38,831 nucleotides of DNA from a virus: positions 1 to 38,831 of IMG/VR virus record IMGVR_UViG_3300043787_000148. One strand, written 5' to 3'. Below are positions 1 through 7,655 of this stretch, one piece after another. Within the stretch, counting starts at the first letter, position 1, and every line of letters begins with the position of its first letter. Both the position numbers and the translations under genes were made by a program. The notes beneath the pieces were generated by a model. It was not told where the DNA came from and did not search any database. It saw only the letters and a list, made by a program, of their open reading frames with translations.

Positions 1-1
1 A

Positions 2-112
2 ACGACCGGAGATCATCGCACGGTCCAACTGTGCCGAGAATGCCGGACAATCTGTCTAAATGAACGCGCAATTATTGATGACGACGCCCCGGTGGAAGAA
101 CCGGGTGGATAG
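2..112 (+). CDS. C-terminal fragment of an upstream gene (partial)
   Basis: A 36-codon reading frame is open from the left edge to a TAG and is followed about 20 bases later by a strong hairpin terminator, which is how the 3' end of a gene normally looks. The visible residues include closely spaced cysteines (CREC then CLNE) and an acidic tail ending DDDAPVEEPGG. The four-cysteine-like spacing could be a small metal site, but too little is visible to name a family. Frame 1 is also open, though only as far as position 63, and looks less protein-like. The start lies outside the window. Confidence 0.4.
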   Translation, partial: TTGDHRTVQLCRECRTICLNERAIIDDDAPVEEPGG

Positions 113-132
113 CTCCAAACTCATGCAACATC

Positions 133-155
133 AGCCGCCTTTTTAGGCGGCTTTT
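133..155 (+). terminator. Rho-independent terminator upstream of the integrase
   Basis: AGCCGCC and GGCGGCT form a perfect 7-bp GC-rich stem around a T-rich loop, followed by TTTT. It would end transcription entering from the left before the integrase promoter region. Confidence 0.75.
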
Positions 156-279
156 CAATGCCTTAGCACCTGACACTGACGCCGTCGCCCATGGCGTCTA
201 GGTTGCCGGTTTGGCACATGATCCAGCGGCGTCTCCCAGCCAAGCCCCTGAAAAATCGAGCGTCTAGTGAAAATAAGTC

Positions 280-308
280 TTGCACAGCCTTGCCAGGTAT
301 GGCATAGA
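280..308 (+). promoter_or_regulatory. Candidate integrase promoter
   Basis: TTGCAC, 17 bases, then CATAGA gives a sigma70-like promoter 38 bases before the integrase ATG. The -10 box is weak, so this is a suggestion only. The surrounding 156-346 has no gene. It contains a small inverted repeat (GACGCC at 178-183 and GGCGTC at 193-198) and could hold the phage attachment site, which cannot be fixed without the host junction. Confidence 0.3.
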
Positions 309-346
309 GCGGCGCAACGCAGGTGGATAGGACAGGTGGAAAGAGA

Positions 347-1579
347 ATGCTCAAGCCATACGACGTGATGAAACTCCCGGAAGGCAAACACTGTGACGGC
401 GACGGGCTCTGGCTCTACGTCAAGGGCGCAAGCCGGTCGTGGGTCGTGCGCAAGGACATCGCCGGCAAGCGCCGCGAGGTCGGCCTCGGCTCGGCCGCCA
501 ACGTCGCGCTGGCGATCGCCCGGAAGCGGCGCGACGAGCTCCTCGAGCAGTGGCGCAACGGCGTCGACCCGGTCGAGGAGAAGCGCAAGATCAAGGAGGC
601 GGCGGCGACGGCCGCCAAGCGCAAGACCTTCGCCGAGGCGGCCGAGGCCGTGATCGAGAAGAACCGCCCGGGCTGGAAGCTGTCGCTCGAAGGCCGCTCC
701 TCGACGCTCGATCAGTGGCGGCGCGATGTGGCGACCTGCGCGCCGATCGCGCGCAAGTTCGTCGACGAGATCACGACCGCCGACATCAAGACCGTGATCC
801 AGCCATACTGGGACCGGGAGCAGCTCGACAGCGCCCGGGCCTTGCAGAAGCGCATCGAGGCGATCATCGACTACGCCACCGCGCACGGCTGGCGCGCCGG
901 CGACAATCCGGCGTCATGGAACATCTTCAAGCACCTTTGGCCCGGTCAGAAACCGGCGGACGTCCATCATGCCGCGCTGCCCTGGCGCGAGGTCCCGGAG
1001 TTCCTCCAGCGGCTGCGGCAGTCCGAGGCGACCAGCGCCCGCCTCCTGGAGTTCGTCCTGCTGACCGCGGTCCGGTCCAACGAGGCGCGCGGCGCGACCT
1101 GGTCGGAGATCGATCTGGAGGCCCGTGTGTGGACCATCCCGGCGGCGCGGATGAAGATGGCCCGCGACCACACCGTGCCGCTCAGCGACCAGGCTGTGGC
1201 CCTCCTTGGCCGGATGGAGACGGAGAAGGTCGTCGAGAAGATCGACAGCGAGTTCGTCTTCGTCGGCGGCCGCGGGGCCGACGCCAAGGAAGCGGGCAGG
1301 CCGATGCGCAACGCCAGCCTGCATAGCCTGCTCAAGCGGGTGACCAGCGACGCGACCACCCACGGCTTCCGCAGCACGTTCCGCGACTGGTGCGGCGAGA
1401 CCGGCGTCGACCGCGAGCTGGCCGAGCGCTGCCTTGCGCACAAGGTCGGCAGCGACGCCGAGAACGCCTATGCCCGCTCCAGCCTGATCGAGCGGCGGCG
1501 CCCGATCATGCAGGCGTGGGGCGCGTTCGTCGACGGCGTCCGCGACAATGTCGTGCCTTTCGAGAGGAAGATCGCGTGA
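347..1579 (+). CDS. int: Phage tyrosine integrase, DUF4102 / P4-type
   Basis: Site-specific recombinase that integrates and excises the phage at an attachment site. The 410-residue length is normal for the family. The N-terminus (about 15-85) has the arm-binding DUF4102 pattern (DGDGLWLYV, then VGLGSAANVALAIAR). The catalytic domain shows R243 (LTAVRSNEARG), H339 and R342 (HGFRSTFRDW), H365 (CLAHK) and the nucleophile Y375 (AENAYARSS), so all key residues seen are intact. The ATG at 347 is chosen over an upstream in-frame start because GGTGGAAAGAGA lies just before it. The stop overlaps the next start (GTGA), so the two genes are translationally coupled. It shows that the element is temperate. 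Confidence 0.95.
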   Translation: MLKPYDVMKLPEGKHCDGDGLWLYVKGASRSWVVRKDIAGKRREVGLGSAANVALAIARKRRDELLEQWRNGVDPVEEKRKIKEAAATAAKRKTFAEAAEAVIEKNRPGWKLSLEGRSSTLDQWRRDVATCAPIARKFVDEITTADIKTVIQPYWDREQLDSARALQKRIEAIIDYATAHGWRAGDNPASWNIFKHLWPGQKPADVHHAALPWREVPEFLQRLRQSEATSARLLEFVLLTAVRSNEARGATWSEIDLEARVWTIPAARMKMARDHTVPLSDQAVALLGRMETEKVVEKIDSEFVFVGGRGADAKEAGRPMRNASLHSLLKRVTSDATTHGFRSTFRDWCGETGVDRELAERCLAHKVGSDAENAYARSSLIERRRPIMQAWGAFVDGVRDNVVPFERKIA

Positions 1580-2184
1580 CGACCACCATCACCGGCCACG
1601 GCATCACCCTCCGGCTCCAGGAAGGCGAGCCCACGCGCCGCTGCGGCGATTGCCAGCTCTGCTGCAAGCTCCTGCCAGTCCGATCGCTGGACAAGGGCGC
1701 TGGCGAGCGCTGCAAGCACCAGCGCCACCACAAGGGCTGCGCCGTCTACCTGAAGCCGGGCTTCCCGCCCGAGTGCGGCGCCTGGAATTGCCGCTGGCTG
1801 GTCGGCGACGACACGGCCGACCTCTCACGCCCCGATCGATCGCACTACGTGATCGACGTCATGCCGGACTTTGTCACGCTCCGGAACAACGAGACGGGCC
1901 AGGCGAACCATGTCGAGGTGGTGCAGATCTGGGTCGATCCCGGCTACCGCGACGCCCACCGGGATCCCGCGCTCCGCGCCTTCCTCGAGCGTCGGGGCAA
2001 GGAGAACAAGGTCAGCATCGTCCGCTGGGACAATGAGGACGCCATGGTCATCTTCCCGCCGGCGCTCAGCGAGAACCGGCAGTGGAACGAGGTGAAGACC
2101 AACTTCCGGGCGAAGGAGCACAGCATCGACGAGGTGGTCGCGGCGCTGGGCGGGGCTTTACCAACTGGGCAGGCAGTTGCCTGA
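1576..2184 (+). CDS. Cysteine-cluster protein, YkgJ-like
   Basis: A 202-residue protein starting at GTG, the start overlapping the integrase stop. The first third holds a dense set of cysteines (CGDCQLCCKLLP, then single cysteines, then CGAWNC) resembling the YkgJ-type zinc or iron-sulfur cluster domain. The rest (about 90-195) has no motif I recognise and looks like a mixed alpha/beta fold. Such proteins occur in phages and bacteria with no settled role. Coupling to the integrase suggests co-expression and perhaps a role in recombination or excision, but that is inference from position. Confidence 0.8.
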   Translation: MTTTITGHGITLRLQEGEPTRRCGDCQLCCKLLPVRSLDKGAGERCKHQRHHKGCAVYLKPGFPPECGAWNCRWLVGDDTADLSRPDRSHYVIDVMPDFVTLRNNETGQANHVEVVQIWVDPGYRDAHRDPALRAFLERRGKENKVSIVRWDNEDAMVIFPPALSENRQWNEVKTNFRAKEHSIDEVVAALGGALPTGQAVA

Positions 2185-2211
2185 TTACCAACTAGGTGCT
2201 AGGAGCACGCA

Positions 2212-2385
2212 ATGATTATGCTAACCGTAGCCGTCGTTCTGGCGGTCCTCATCCCGATCATGTTGGCCATCCAGGGGCGCTCTCAGAAGCCGCCGCAGCT
2301 GACCGAGGACGAAAAGCGTCGGGCGGCCGAACTGCAAAAAGCGGCAGTGCACGAAGCCGCATTGCGGGCGTGGAAGCCTCAATAA
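2212..2385 (+). CDS. Small single-span membrane protein (57 aa)
   Basis: An AGGAG sits seven bases before the ATG. The product begins with a strong hydrophobic stretch (residues 2-20, LTVAVVLAVLIPIMLAIQ), followed by a charged, helical, Ala/Glu/Lys-rich tail, so it should be an inner-membrane protein with a cytoplasmic coiled tail. It is the last gene of the integrase operon and overlaps the converging structural operon by seven bases. Its function is unknown; a superinfection-exclusion or spanin/holin-accessory role would fit the size, but nothing in the sequence proves it. Confidence 0.65.
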   Translation: MIMLTVAVVLAVLIPIMLAIQGRSQKPPQLTEDEKRRAAELQKAAVHEAALRAWKPQ

Positions 2386-3965
2386 TTTCCTGCCGCTCCC
2401 TGGCTGAAGAGGAGGTTCGCCAGCGCGTTCCGAGTTGGCGCATTGCGCAGGAGCGGATCCTGGGCCTGCCCGGTTGAGAGCGCGACCCTAGCCGCATCGA
2501 TCGCGCGTTGTTGCGCCGGCCCCTGCAAGAATTTGCCGTAGGCCGCGGGGACGCCCTTGTGCACCCCGTAGCCGAGCAGTCCGCCCAGCGCCACCTCCCC
2601 GGCGAAGTGCGCCGGGTCGAAATGCCCCTCCGCGGCCTGGCCGCTGGCGCCGACGATCGCGCCTTCGATGAGGGGGCCGGCGATTGGATGCAAAAGATGC
2701 CGGACGTCCCAGATGCTCGGAACGCCCGAGACGGACGGAGCGGCGGACGTCTTGGCGAGCGCGTTGTACGCGCCGTATTGCGGTGAGCCGGGCGGGGCGA
2801 GCCGCTGGCCTTCATTTGACAGGAGGTAAGAACGAGCCTGTCCGCCCACGTCGGGGCCGCCGGCGACGCTAGCCGCCTTCTGAAAGTTCGCCAGGCGCTG
2901 GACATCTTGCAGCCGGCCGAAGACCTGGTCGCCGGCGTCACGCGCCGCCGCCATGTCGCCGGCCGCCAGGCCCGTGCCGCCGAGCTGCCCCGGGAGCATG
3001 AGGCTCATCCCCTGGCCAGGCGTCATGTTGCGCCCGTAAGGGGTCGTCTTCTGCATGATCCCCTCGAGCGCGTCGCTGAACTGAGGCGCAAACTCGCGGT
3101 CGGTGTCGCTGCCGGTTCTTCCGAGGCCATCGAAGATTTTTTGATAGCTCTGGATGTCGGATCCGGTCACCAGGCTCTGATCCTTCAATTTCTCGACCTT
3201 CGCCATGGTCGACTTGGCGAGATCCTGCTCGGCCCCAGTCATCGTGCTGGTGACGGCGTTGAGCGCCGGCGCGACCTGGCTCGGACCATGAAAGACGCCC
3301 GCATCGAGCGGCGCATATGCGACCGTTTTGGCCGCCTCGAGGGCCGCCGGCGTCTGCGCTGGCGGAAGCCCCGGGCCTGGCTGGCCGCGCACTGCGCCTG
3401 ATGCTGGTCGGCCTACGACGCCGCCAAGAACGCCGGTTGCCGCCCCCAAACCCCCGCCGATTGCCGACGCCTTGGCGATGTCTCCGACGTCGGGCGTCCA
3501 TCCCTGCTGCTGGCCATATGCGCCGACCCCGCTGGCGATCGCGCCCTCAGCCCCCGTGCCGAGCACCCCGCCCAACCACTTACCGACATAGGGTGCAGCC
3601 GCTTCGCCGATCGTTTGCGCGCCCTTGAGCTCGCCCGGGCCGGCCATGTAGCCGGCGACCGAGGCGGCTGTCGATCCGACCGGTCCGAGGCGCTGGGAAG
3701 CCGCGGCTGCGTCGGCCTGCGCCTGAGGGCCGAACGCCTTGTCAATGAGGCCGCCCGTCATCGCGGACTGCGCGGTGCGCGTCGCGTCGGAAAGCGTCTG
3801 ATTGGCCGAGGCCAAATGCCGCAGCAAATAGCTCGACCAGCTCTCGTCGGCCCCCGGGTCGGGCGATGCCGACGACGAGGACGCCGGCGCGCTATAGCCG
3901 GCGAAGGGATCGGCCCCCTGGGCTTGGCTTGGCGGCTTGTAGCCGGCGAAAGGATCGTCTGCCAT
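2379..3965 (-). CDS. Probable DNA-ejection / internal virion protein
   Basis: A 528-residue protein at the 3' end of the late operon. The N-terminus carries two copies of the motif DPFAGY (about residues 4-9 and 19-24), a short repeat I associate with ejection-type proteins of podoviruses. The middle is rich in Gly/Ala (about 120-215), with glycine-zipper-like patches that could insert in membranes during genome delivery. No enzymatic motif is visible. The ATG at 3965 is used, one base after the upstream stop; a longer in-frame start would run through the neighbour's coding end. Position after the wall-digesting protein supports the role, but the family is not firmly recognised. Confidence 0.6.
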   Translation of the reverse strand: MADDPFAGYKPPSQAQGADPFAGYSAPASSSSASPDPGADESWSSYLLRHLASANQTLSDATRTAQSAMTGGLIDKAFGPQAQADAAAASQRLGPVGSTAASVAGYMAGPGELKGAQTIGEAAAPYVGKWLGGVLGTGAEGAIASGVGAYGQQQGWTPDVGDIAKASAIGGGLGAATGVLGGVVGRPASGAVRGQPGPGLPPAQTPAALEAAKTVAYAPLDAGVFHGPSQVAPALNAVTSTMTGAEQDLAKSTMAKVEKLKDQSLVTGSDIQSYQKIFDGLGRTGSDTDREFAPQFSDALEGIMQKTTPYGRNMTPGQGMSLMLPGQLGGTGLAAGDMAAARDAGDQVFGRLQDVQRLANFQKAASVAGGPDVGGQARSYLLSNEGQRLAPPGSPQYGAYNALAKTSAAPSVSGVPSIWDVRHLLHPIAGPLIEGAIVGASGQAAEGHFDPAHFAGEVALGGLLGYGVHKGVPAAYGKFLQGPAQQRAIDAARVALSTGQAQDPLLRNAPTRNALANLLFSQGAAGNY

Positions 3966-3966
3966 T

Positions 3967-5493
3967 TCAGAGCCCCGAGGTGTCGTAGCCGCCCTGCTGC
4001 AGGTGCTGGAGCACCGGGCCGCGGCCATCGCGGGCGATGAGGGTCTGCGCCTGCGCCTTTTGCGCGTCGGTCAGCGGTTTGAGCGCCGGCGCCGGCTGGT
4101 TCGGCGCAGCCGGCGCAGCCACCTGGGCGGGCGACTTGATCGAAGTGTCCGGCGCCTGCATCGTCGCCCCGTTGTAAAGCGGGCTCTTCTTGTCGAGATA
4201 GCCGGGGTCGACCAAGCTGCTGTACTTGCCCGGGACTTGCCTGCCTGCCGCCGCGATCAGATTGCCGCGCGCCGCCTGCGCTGTGTCCCTTATTCGATTG
4301 GCCTCGCCTTTGATGAAGTCCGGGCTGGCCTGCGGATTGTCGATCGCCGTCATCGACGAGCCGATCTTGTTCGCCTCAGTCAGCGAGCGGACGTTCTTGG
4401 TGTCCCTTAAGCCAGCGGTGAATTGCTCGTCCTTCAATTCATCGAGCTTGGCTCGCGCATCGGCGGTGGCTTGATCGACCAAGCCCATCTTGACAGCCGC
4501 TTGTCCCGAAAAGCCCTTGGTGAGCGAAGGCCAATCCCGCACCGCTTTAACGGTCGCATCCGGATTGTTGGCAAGGTATTCCGCGTCCTGCTCGGCCTTT
4601 TCATACTGCCTGTCCAAACCTGGGAACGTGGAGATCGCGCCTGATTTCTCGGCAGCGTAATCCTCCGCGGTCTTCGTTCCGGCAGCGGAGGCGGCGGCGT
4701 GCTGGGCCTTCCAGGTCGCAAAGTCGACTGTCGGCTGACCGGCCTGTTGATTGGCCCGCTGCTCCTGGATGTACTGGCGCTGATCGAGATCCGTTCCCCC
4801 CACCATGCTCGTTTCGATCTGGCCAAACTGGCCGCTGGCGATGAGCCCTTGGGCCATCTGCAGCTGCTCGGGGGTCGGGTTGTTTCCATAGAGCTGTTTG
4901 GCGAGCCCGGGCGCGGCCGCGGCCAGCGCCTGCCGCTGCTGCTGCTGATAGTTGAAGTTCTGCAGCGACATGATGCCGTTCATGAGCGCGTTCGGATCGC
5001 CGCCCATGTTGTCCCATTCGTGCATGAGCGCGTTGCGCTGGCTCAAGGGTGAGAAGGCCGCGGTCAGGCCGCCGAGGCCGCGGTTGAACATCTCGCTGGC
5101 CTGCTGGCGCTGGTAGAGCTGCGCATAGAGCGACATCAGGTCGGGCTGCTGCTGCTGCGTCGGCTGCGGCCCCTGGGCGAGCTTGGCGTTGGCCTGGGCC
5201 ATGTCGGGCGGGCTCTGGTAGACCTGGGGCCCAGGAGGGGGCTGCTGGGGTCCTGGAGCCCCGCCAGGGCCGCCAGGGCCGCTAGGAGGCCCACCAGGGC
5301 CGCCCGGCCCCGCCGGGGCGCCAGGAGGGCCAGCAGGGCCCGCTGCAGGCCCTGCCGCGGGAGGAGGAGCGGCGGGGCCTGCGCTCGGCGGGGGGCCAGC
5401 CGGCGGCGGCCCCTGCTGACTGAGCGCGGCGATCTGCGTCATCGGGTCGGGATGGCCCGACAACTGTTGGATCAGATCGAAGATCCCGGCCAT
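3967..5493 (-). CDS. Virion protein with collagen-like segment
   Basis: A 508-residue protein. Residues about 28-90 are almost wholly Pro, Gly and Ala, including a GPPG/GPGG run that resembles a collagen-like triplet repeat. Then come Gln-rich helical segments (QQQQ around 115-120 and 180-185) and a longer helical region rich in Ala, Lys and Glu. Length, low complexity and position between putative ejection proteins fit a structural or internal virion protein. No catalytic motif is visible. It is one base from each neighbour, so it is part of one operon. The specific function is unknown. Confidence 0.6.
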   Translation of the reverse strand: MAGIFDLIQQLSGHPDPMTQIAALSQQGPPPAGPPPSAGPAAPPPAAGPAAGPAGPPGAPAGPGGPGGPPSGPGGPGGAPGPQQPPPGPQVYQSPPDMAQANAKLAQGPQPTQQQQPDLMSLYAQLYQRQQASEMFNRGLGGLTAAFSPLSQRNALMHEWDNMGGDPNALMNGIMSLQNFNYQQQQRQALAAAAPGLAKQLYGNNPTPEQLQMAQGLIASGQFGQIETSMVGGTDLDQRQYIQEQRANQQAGQPTVDFATWKAQHAAASAAGTKTAEDYAAEKSGAISTFPGLDRQYEKAEQDAEYLANNPDATVKAVRDWPSLTKGFSGQAAVKMGLVDQATADARAKLDELKDEQFTAGLRDTKNVRSLTEANKIGSSMTAIDNPQASPDFIKGEANRIRDTAQAARGNLIAAAGRQVPGKYSSLVDPGYLDKKSPLYNGATMQAPDTSIKSPAQVAAPAAPNQPAPALKPLTDAQKAQAQTLIARDGRGPVLQHLQQGGYDTSGL

Positions 5494-5494
5494 G

Positions 5495-6229
5495 TCACGA
5501 CCCCTTCAGCCCTTTGGCGAACGCTTGCTGGAACCCGCTGCCCGGGCCGCTCTTGGCCGGGGTCCAGTTGGCCAGGAATTGCTGCAGCACGCTGTTGTTT
5601 GGCTGATAGGCGCTCTGGCTCACCGGCACATTCGCGCCTGGCGTGACGACCGGGTTCGGATGCGCGAGCAGCTGCAGATATTGGGCGCTCGAGAGGCCGC
5701 TCGGGTTGGCCGCCGGCGCGGGAGCGGCGGGGGCGGCCTGCTGCGGCGCCTGAGCCTGGGCATAAGCTTGCTGCGCTAAGTTACCGAACGCGGCGCTCTC
5801 TGCAGCGTTGCCCCCACCTTGCTGACTGCCAAACCCGTTGCCTTGCGCACCAGCGGCGGCTCCAGCCATGGCGTATTGGTTCGCGATGTTGCCGTAATAG
5901 TGCTGCTGCTGCTGCTGCGGCGTCCAATTGTAGGCCGCACCATACCCCGGCGGCACGCCCGCACCATTGGAGTTCAGCGTCGTGCCTGGCGCGCTCGCCG
6001 GCGCTGCGGCCGCCGGCGCGGGCCCGCCGGCGATCTGCGCCGCCGACGGCTGTCCAATTCCGCTCCCTGCCTGCGGCTGGATCGGGTTGCCCATGCTGTC
6101 GGTCGGCCAGCCGGAGTAGGTCGACGGAAACGGGATCGGCCCGCTCTGGAAGGGCGAATAGGGGTCCGACCACTGCGAGGGATCGAAGTTCGCGTAGGGG
6201 TTCGGAGAGAACGTCGGCACGCTAGCCAT
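5495..6229 (-). CDS. Pro/Gln/Ala-rich virion-associated protein
   Basis: A 244-residue low-complexity protein with many prolines, a QQQQQ run near the middle and alanine-rich stretches; no domain is recognised. The ATG at 6229 is preferred to an in-frame TTG two codons earlier. It overlaps the end of the wall hydrolase gene by eight bases and ends one base before the next gene. Coupling inside the late operon suggests a minor virion or ejection component. Confidence 0.55.
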   Translation of the reverse strand: MASVPTFSPNPYANFDPSQWSDPYSPFQSGPIPFPSTYSGWPTDSMGNPIQPQAGSGIGQPSAAQIAGGPAPAAAAPASAPGTTLNSNGAGVPPGYGAAYNWTPQQQQQHYYGNIANQYAMAGAAAGAQGNGFGSQQGGGNAAESAAFGNLAQQAYAQAQAPQQAAPAAPAPAANPSGLSSAQYLQLLAHPNPVVTPGANVPVSQSAYQPNNSVLQQFLANWTPAKSGPGSGFQQAFAKGLKGS

Positions 6230-7655
6230 AGCCAAAGCCTCCGTAGCTGTTCAAACTGGTGCCCATGCCGCCGCCCATCATCTGCATCTGCTGCTGCATC
6301 TGCAGCTGCTGCAGCATCTGCTGCGCCTCGGGGTTGATCTCCGGGCCTTGCTGGCCTGCAGTGGCGTAGATCGGCGCGCCGACCGGGTTCGGGCCCCACT
6401 GCGGCGGCGTGCGCATGCTGTTGAGCGTCTGGCCGAAGGTCTGGGCCGCCTGCGCCGGGTTCGGGATGTGCGGCGGCGCGCCCTGGATGATCGGCGAGGG
6501 CTTCATGTCGCCGCCGCCACTCTGGCCGTCGCCGCTCTGGCCGCCGAGGCCCTGGCCGCCGAGCGCCTTATCGAGGCCGCTCGCGCCCTGCAAGAACCCG
6601 GTGGACTGCTGCTGGCTCATGCCGGGCAGAGCTGGGCCAGCCGGCGTGCCGAGGGCGCCTGCAGCGGCGGTGGCGGCCGTGGAGGCGTTGCTGCCGCTCG
6701 CGCCGGCGCTGGCGTTCCCCGGCGTGGTGGAGACGGGCGCGTTCGAGGCGGCCGTCAAAAGCGAGGACATGTCCGGGGCCACGCCAGTCCTCTTATAGGC
6801 CTCAGCGGCCAGGTCGCCCTTCCACGGGCCGAGGCCGCCGCTCTTCATCTGATCGAGCGCGAACTTGTCGGCCGCCTGCCATTGCTTCGGATCGGCAGGA
6901 TCGATGCCGGCCTGGCGCGCCATGGTGCCGAGCCCGTTGCGCACGTTGAGCTGGAAGTCGCCGAATGACCACGGCACGCCGTTGGTCACGTCGACCCCTG
7001 AGGCGGCGTTGGGGTTCTTCGCGCTCCAGGCGTTCAGGCCCTCGGCGTTGGCGATGCCCAGCGCCAGATTGGGATCGAGGCCGATCTGCTTGGCATAGTT
7101 CGCGATGAAGGCGGCGTGATTGGCGCCGAGCGGCCCGGTGGTGTTGATCGTGGTGTTGGCGTTGATCGGCTGCGGGTTGGGCGCGATCGGCGAGCCGCCA
7201 TTCGAGTTATAGGCGTTCCAGACATTCTGCATGTTGCCGGTGGCTTTGGCCGCCTTGAGCGACGCCAGCAGCGCCGGCTGCTGCTCGAGCGGCGTCGCCG
7301 GCAGCTGCCAATGGTTGAACTCGGCCCTGTCGTCGACCCCATACGGGTTGTGCAGCCCGTTGGCCTCGGCGATCTGCGCCCATCGGTTCGTGATCTTGCC
7401 GTTCGGCCCGTCGAGGCCGCTGATGTCTGACGCCAGGCCATAGGTGTGCGAGGAGTTGCCGCCGGCGTCATAGGCCGATCCGGTCTGGCCAGCCTCACGG
7501 AAGCCCGACATCACCCCCAGGTTCAGGCCCTGCGCGTTCGCCTGCTCGAGCGCCGTCGCCAGCCGCGTCGCGAACACGGGATTAAAGTTCGAGGTGTCGC
7601 CCGGGCGCCCTGGGTGGTCGCTTAAGCCCGAGAGATAACCATAGTCGTCAGCCAC
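6222..7655 (-). CDS. Two-domain virion peptidoglycan hydrolase: M15 peptidase plus lytic transglycosylase-like
   Basis: This 477-residue protein should cut the host wall during DNA entry. Residues about 25-120 match an M15/VanY-type D-Ala-D-Ala peptidase, with zinc ligands H70 and D77 in SSHTYGLASD and H115 in EFNHWQL. Residues about 178-290 look like a lysozyme-like transglycosylase, with a candidate catalytic E205 (GIANAEGLNAW) and the FGDFQLN motif. The C-terminal third is low complexity (Gly/Ser/Ala, then Gln/Met-rich). The start is GTG, with GAGGAG six bases upstream. Cleaving both peptide and glycan bonds with one virion protein is plausible. Activity of the second domain is less certain than the first. 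Confidence 0.75.
   Translation of the reverse strand: MADDYGYLSGLSDHPGRPGDTSNFNPVFATRLATALEQANAQGLNLGVMSGFREAGQTGSAYDAGGNSSHTYGLASDISGLDGPNGKITNRWAQIAEANGLHNPYGVDDRAEFNHWQLPATPLEQQPALLASLKAAKATGNMQNVWNAYNSNGGSPIAPNPQPINANTTINTTGPLGANHAAFIANYAKQIGLDPNLALGIANAEGLNAWSAKNPNAASGVDVTNGVPWSFGDFQLNVRNGLGTMARQAGIDPADPKQWQAADKFALDQMKSGGLGPWKGDLAAEAYKRTGVAPDMSSLLTAASNAPVSTTPGNASAGASGSNASTAATAAAGALGTPAGPALPGMSQQQSTGFLQGASGLDKALGGQGLGGQSGDGQSGGGDMKPSPIIQGAPPHIPNPAQAAQTFGQTLNSMRTPPQWGPNPVGAPIYATAGQQGPEINPEAQQMLQQLQMQQQMQMMGGGMGTSLNSYGGFGYG

Noticed and set aside
155-886. Long minus-strand frame opposite the integrase
   Set aside because: It mirrors the GC-rich third positions of a certain integrase gene and has Arg/Leu/Asp-rich composition with no motif.
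439-1326. Second plus-strand frame within the integrase
   Set aside because: Arg/Gly-rich shadow of the integrase frame.
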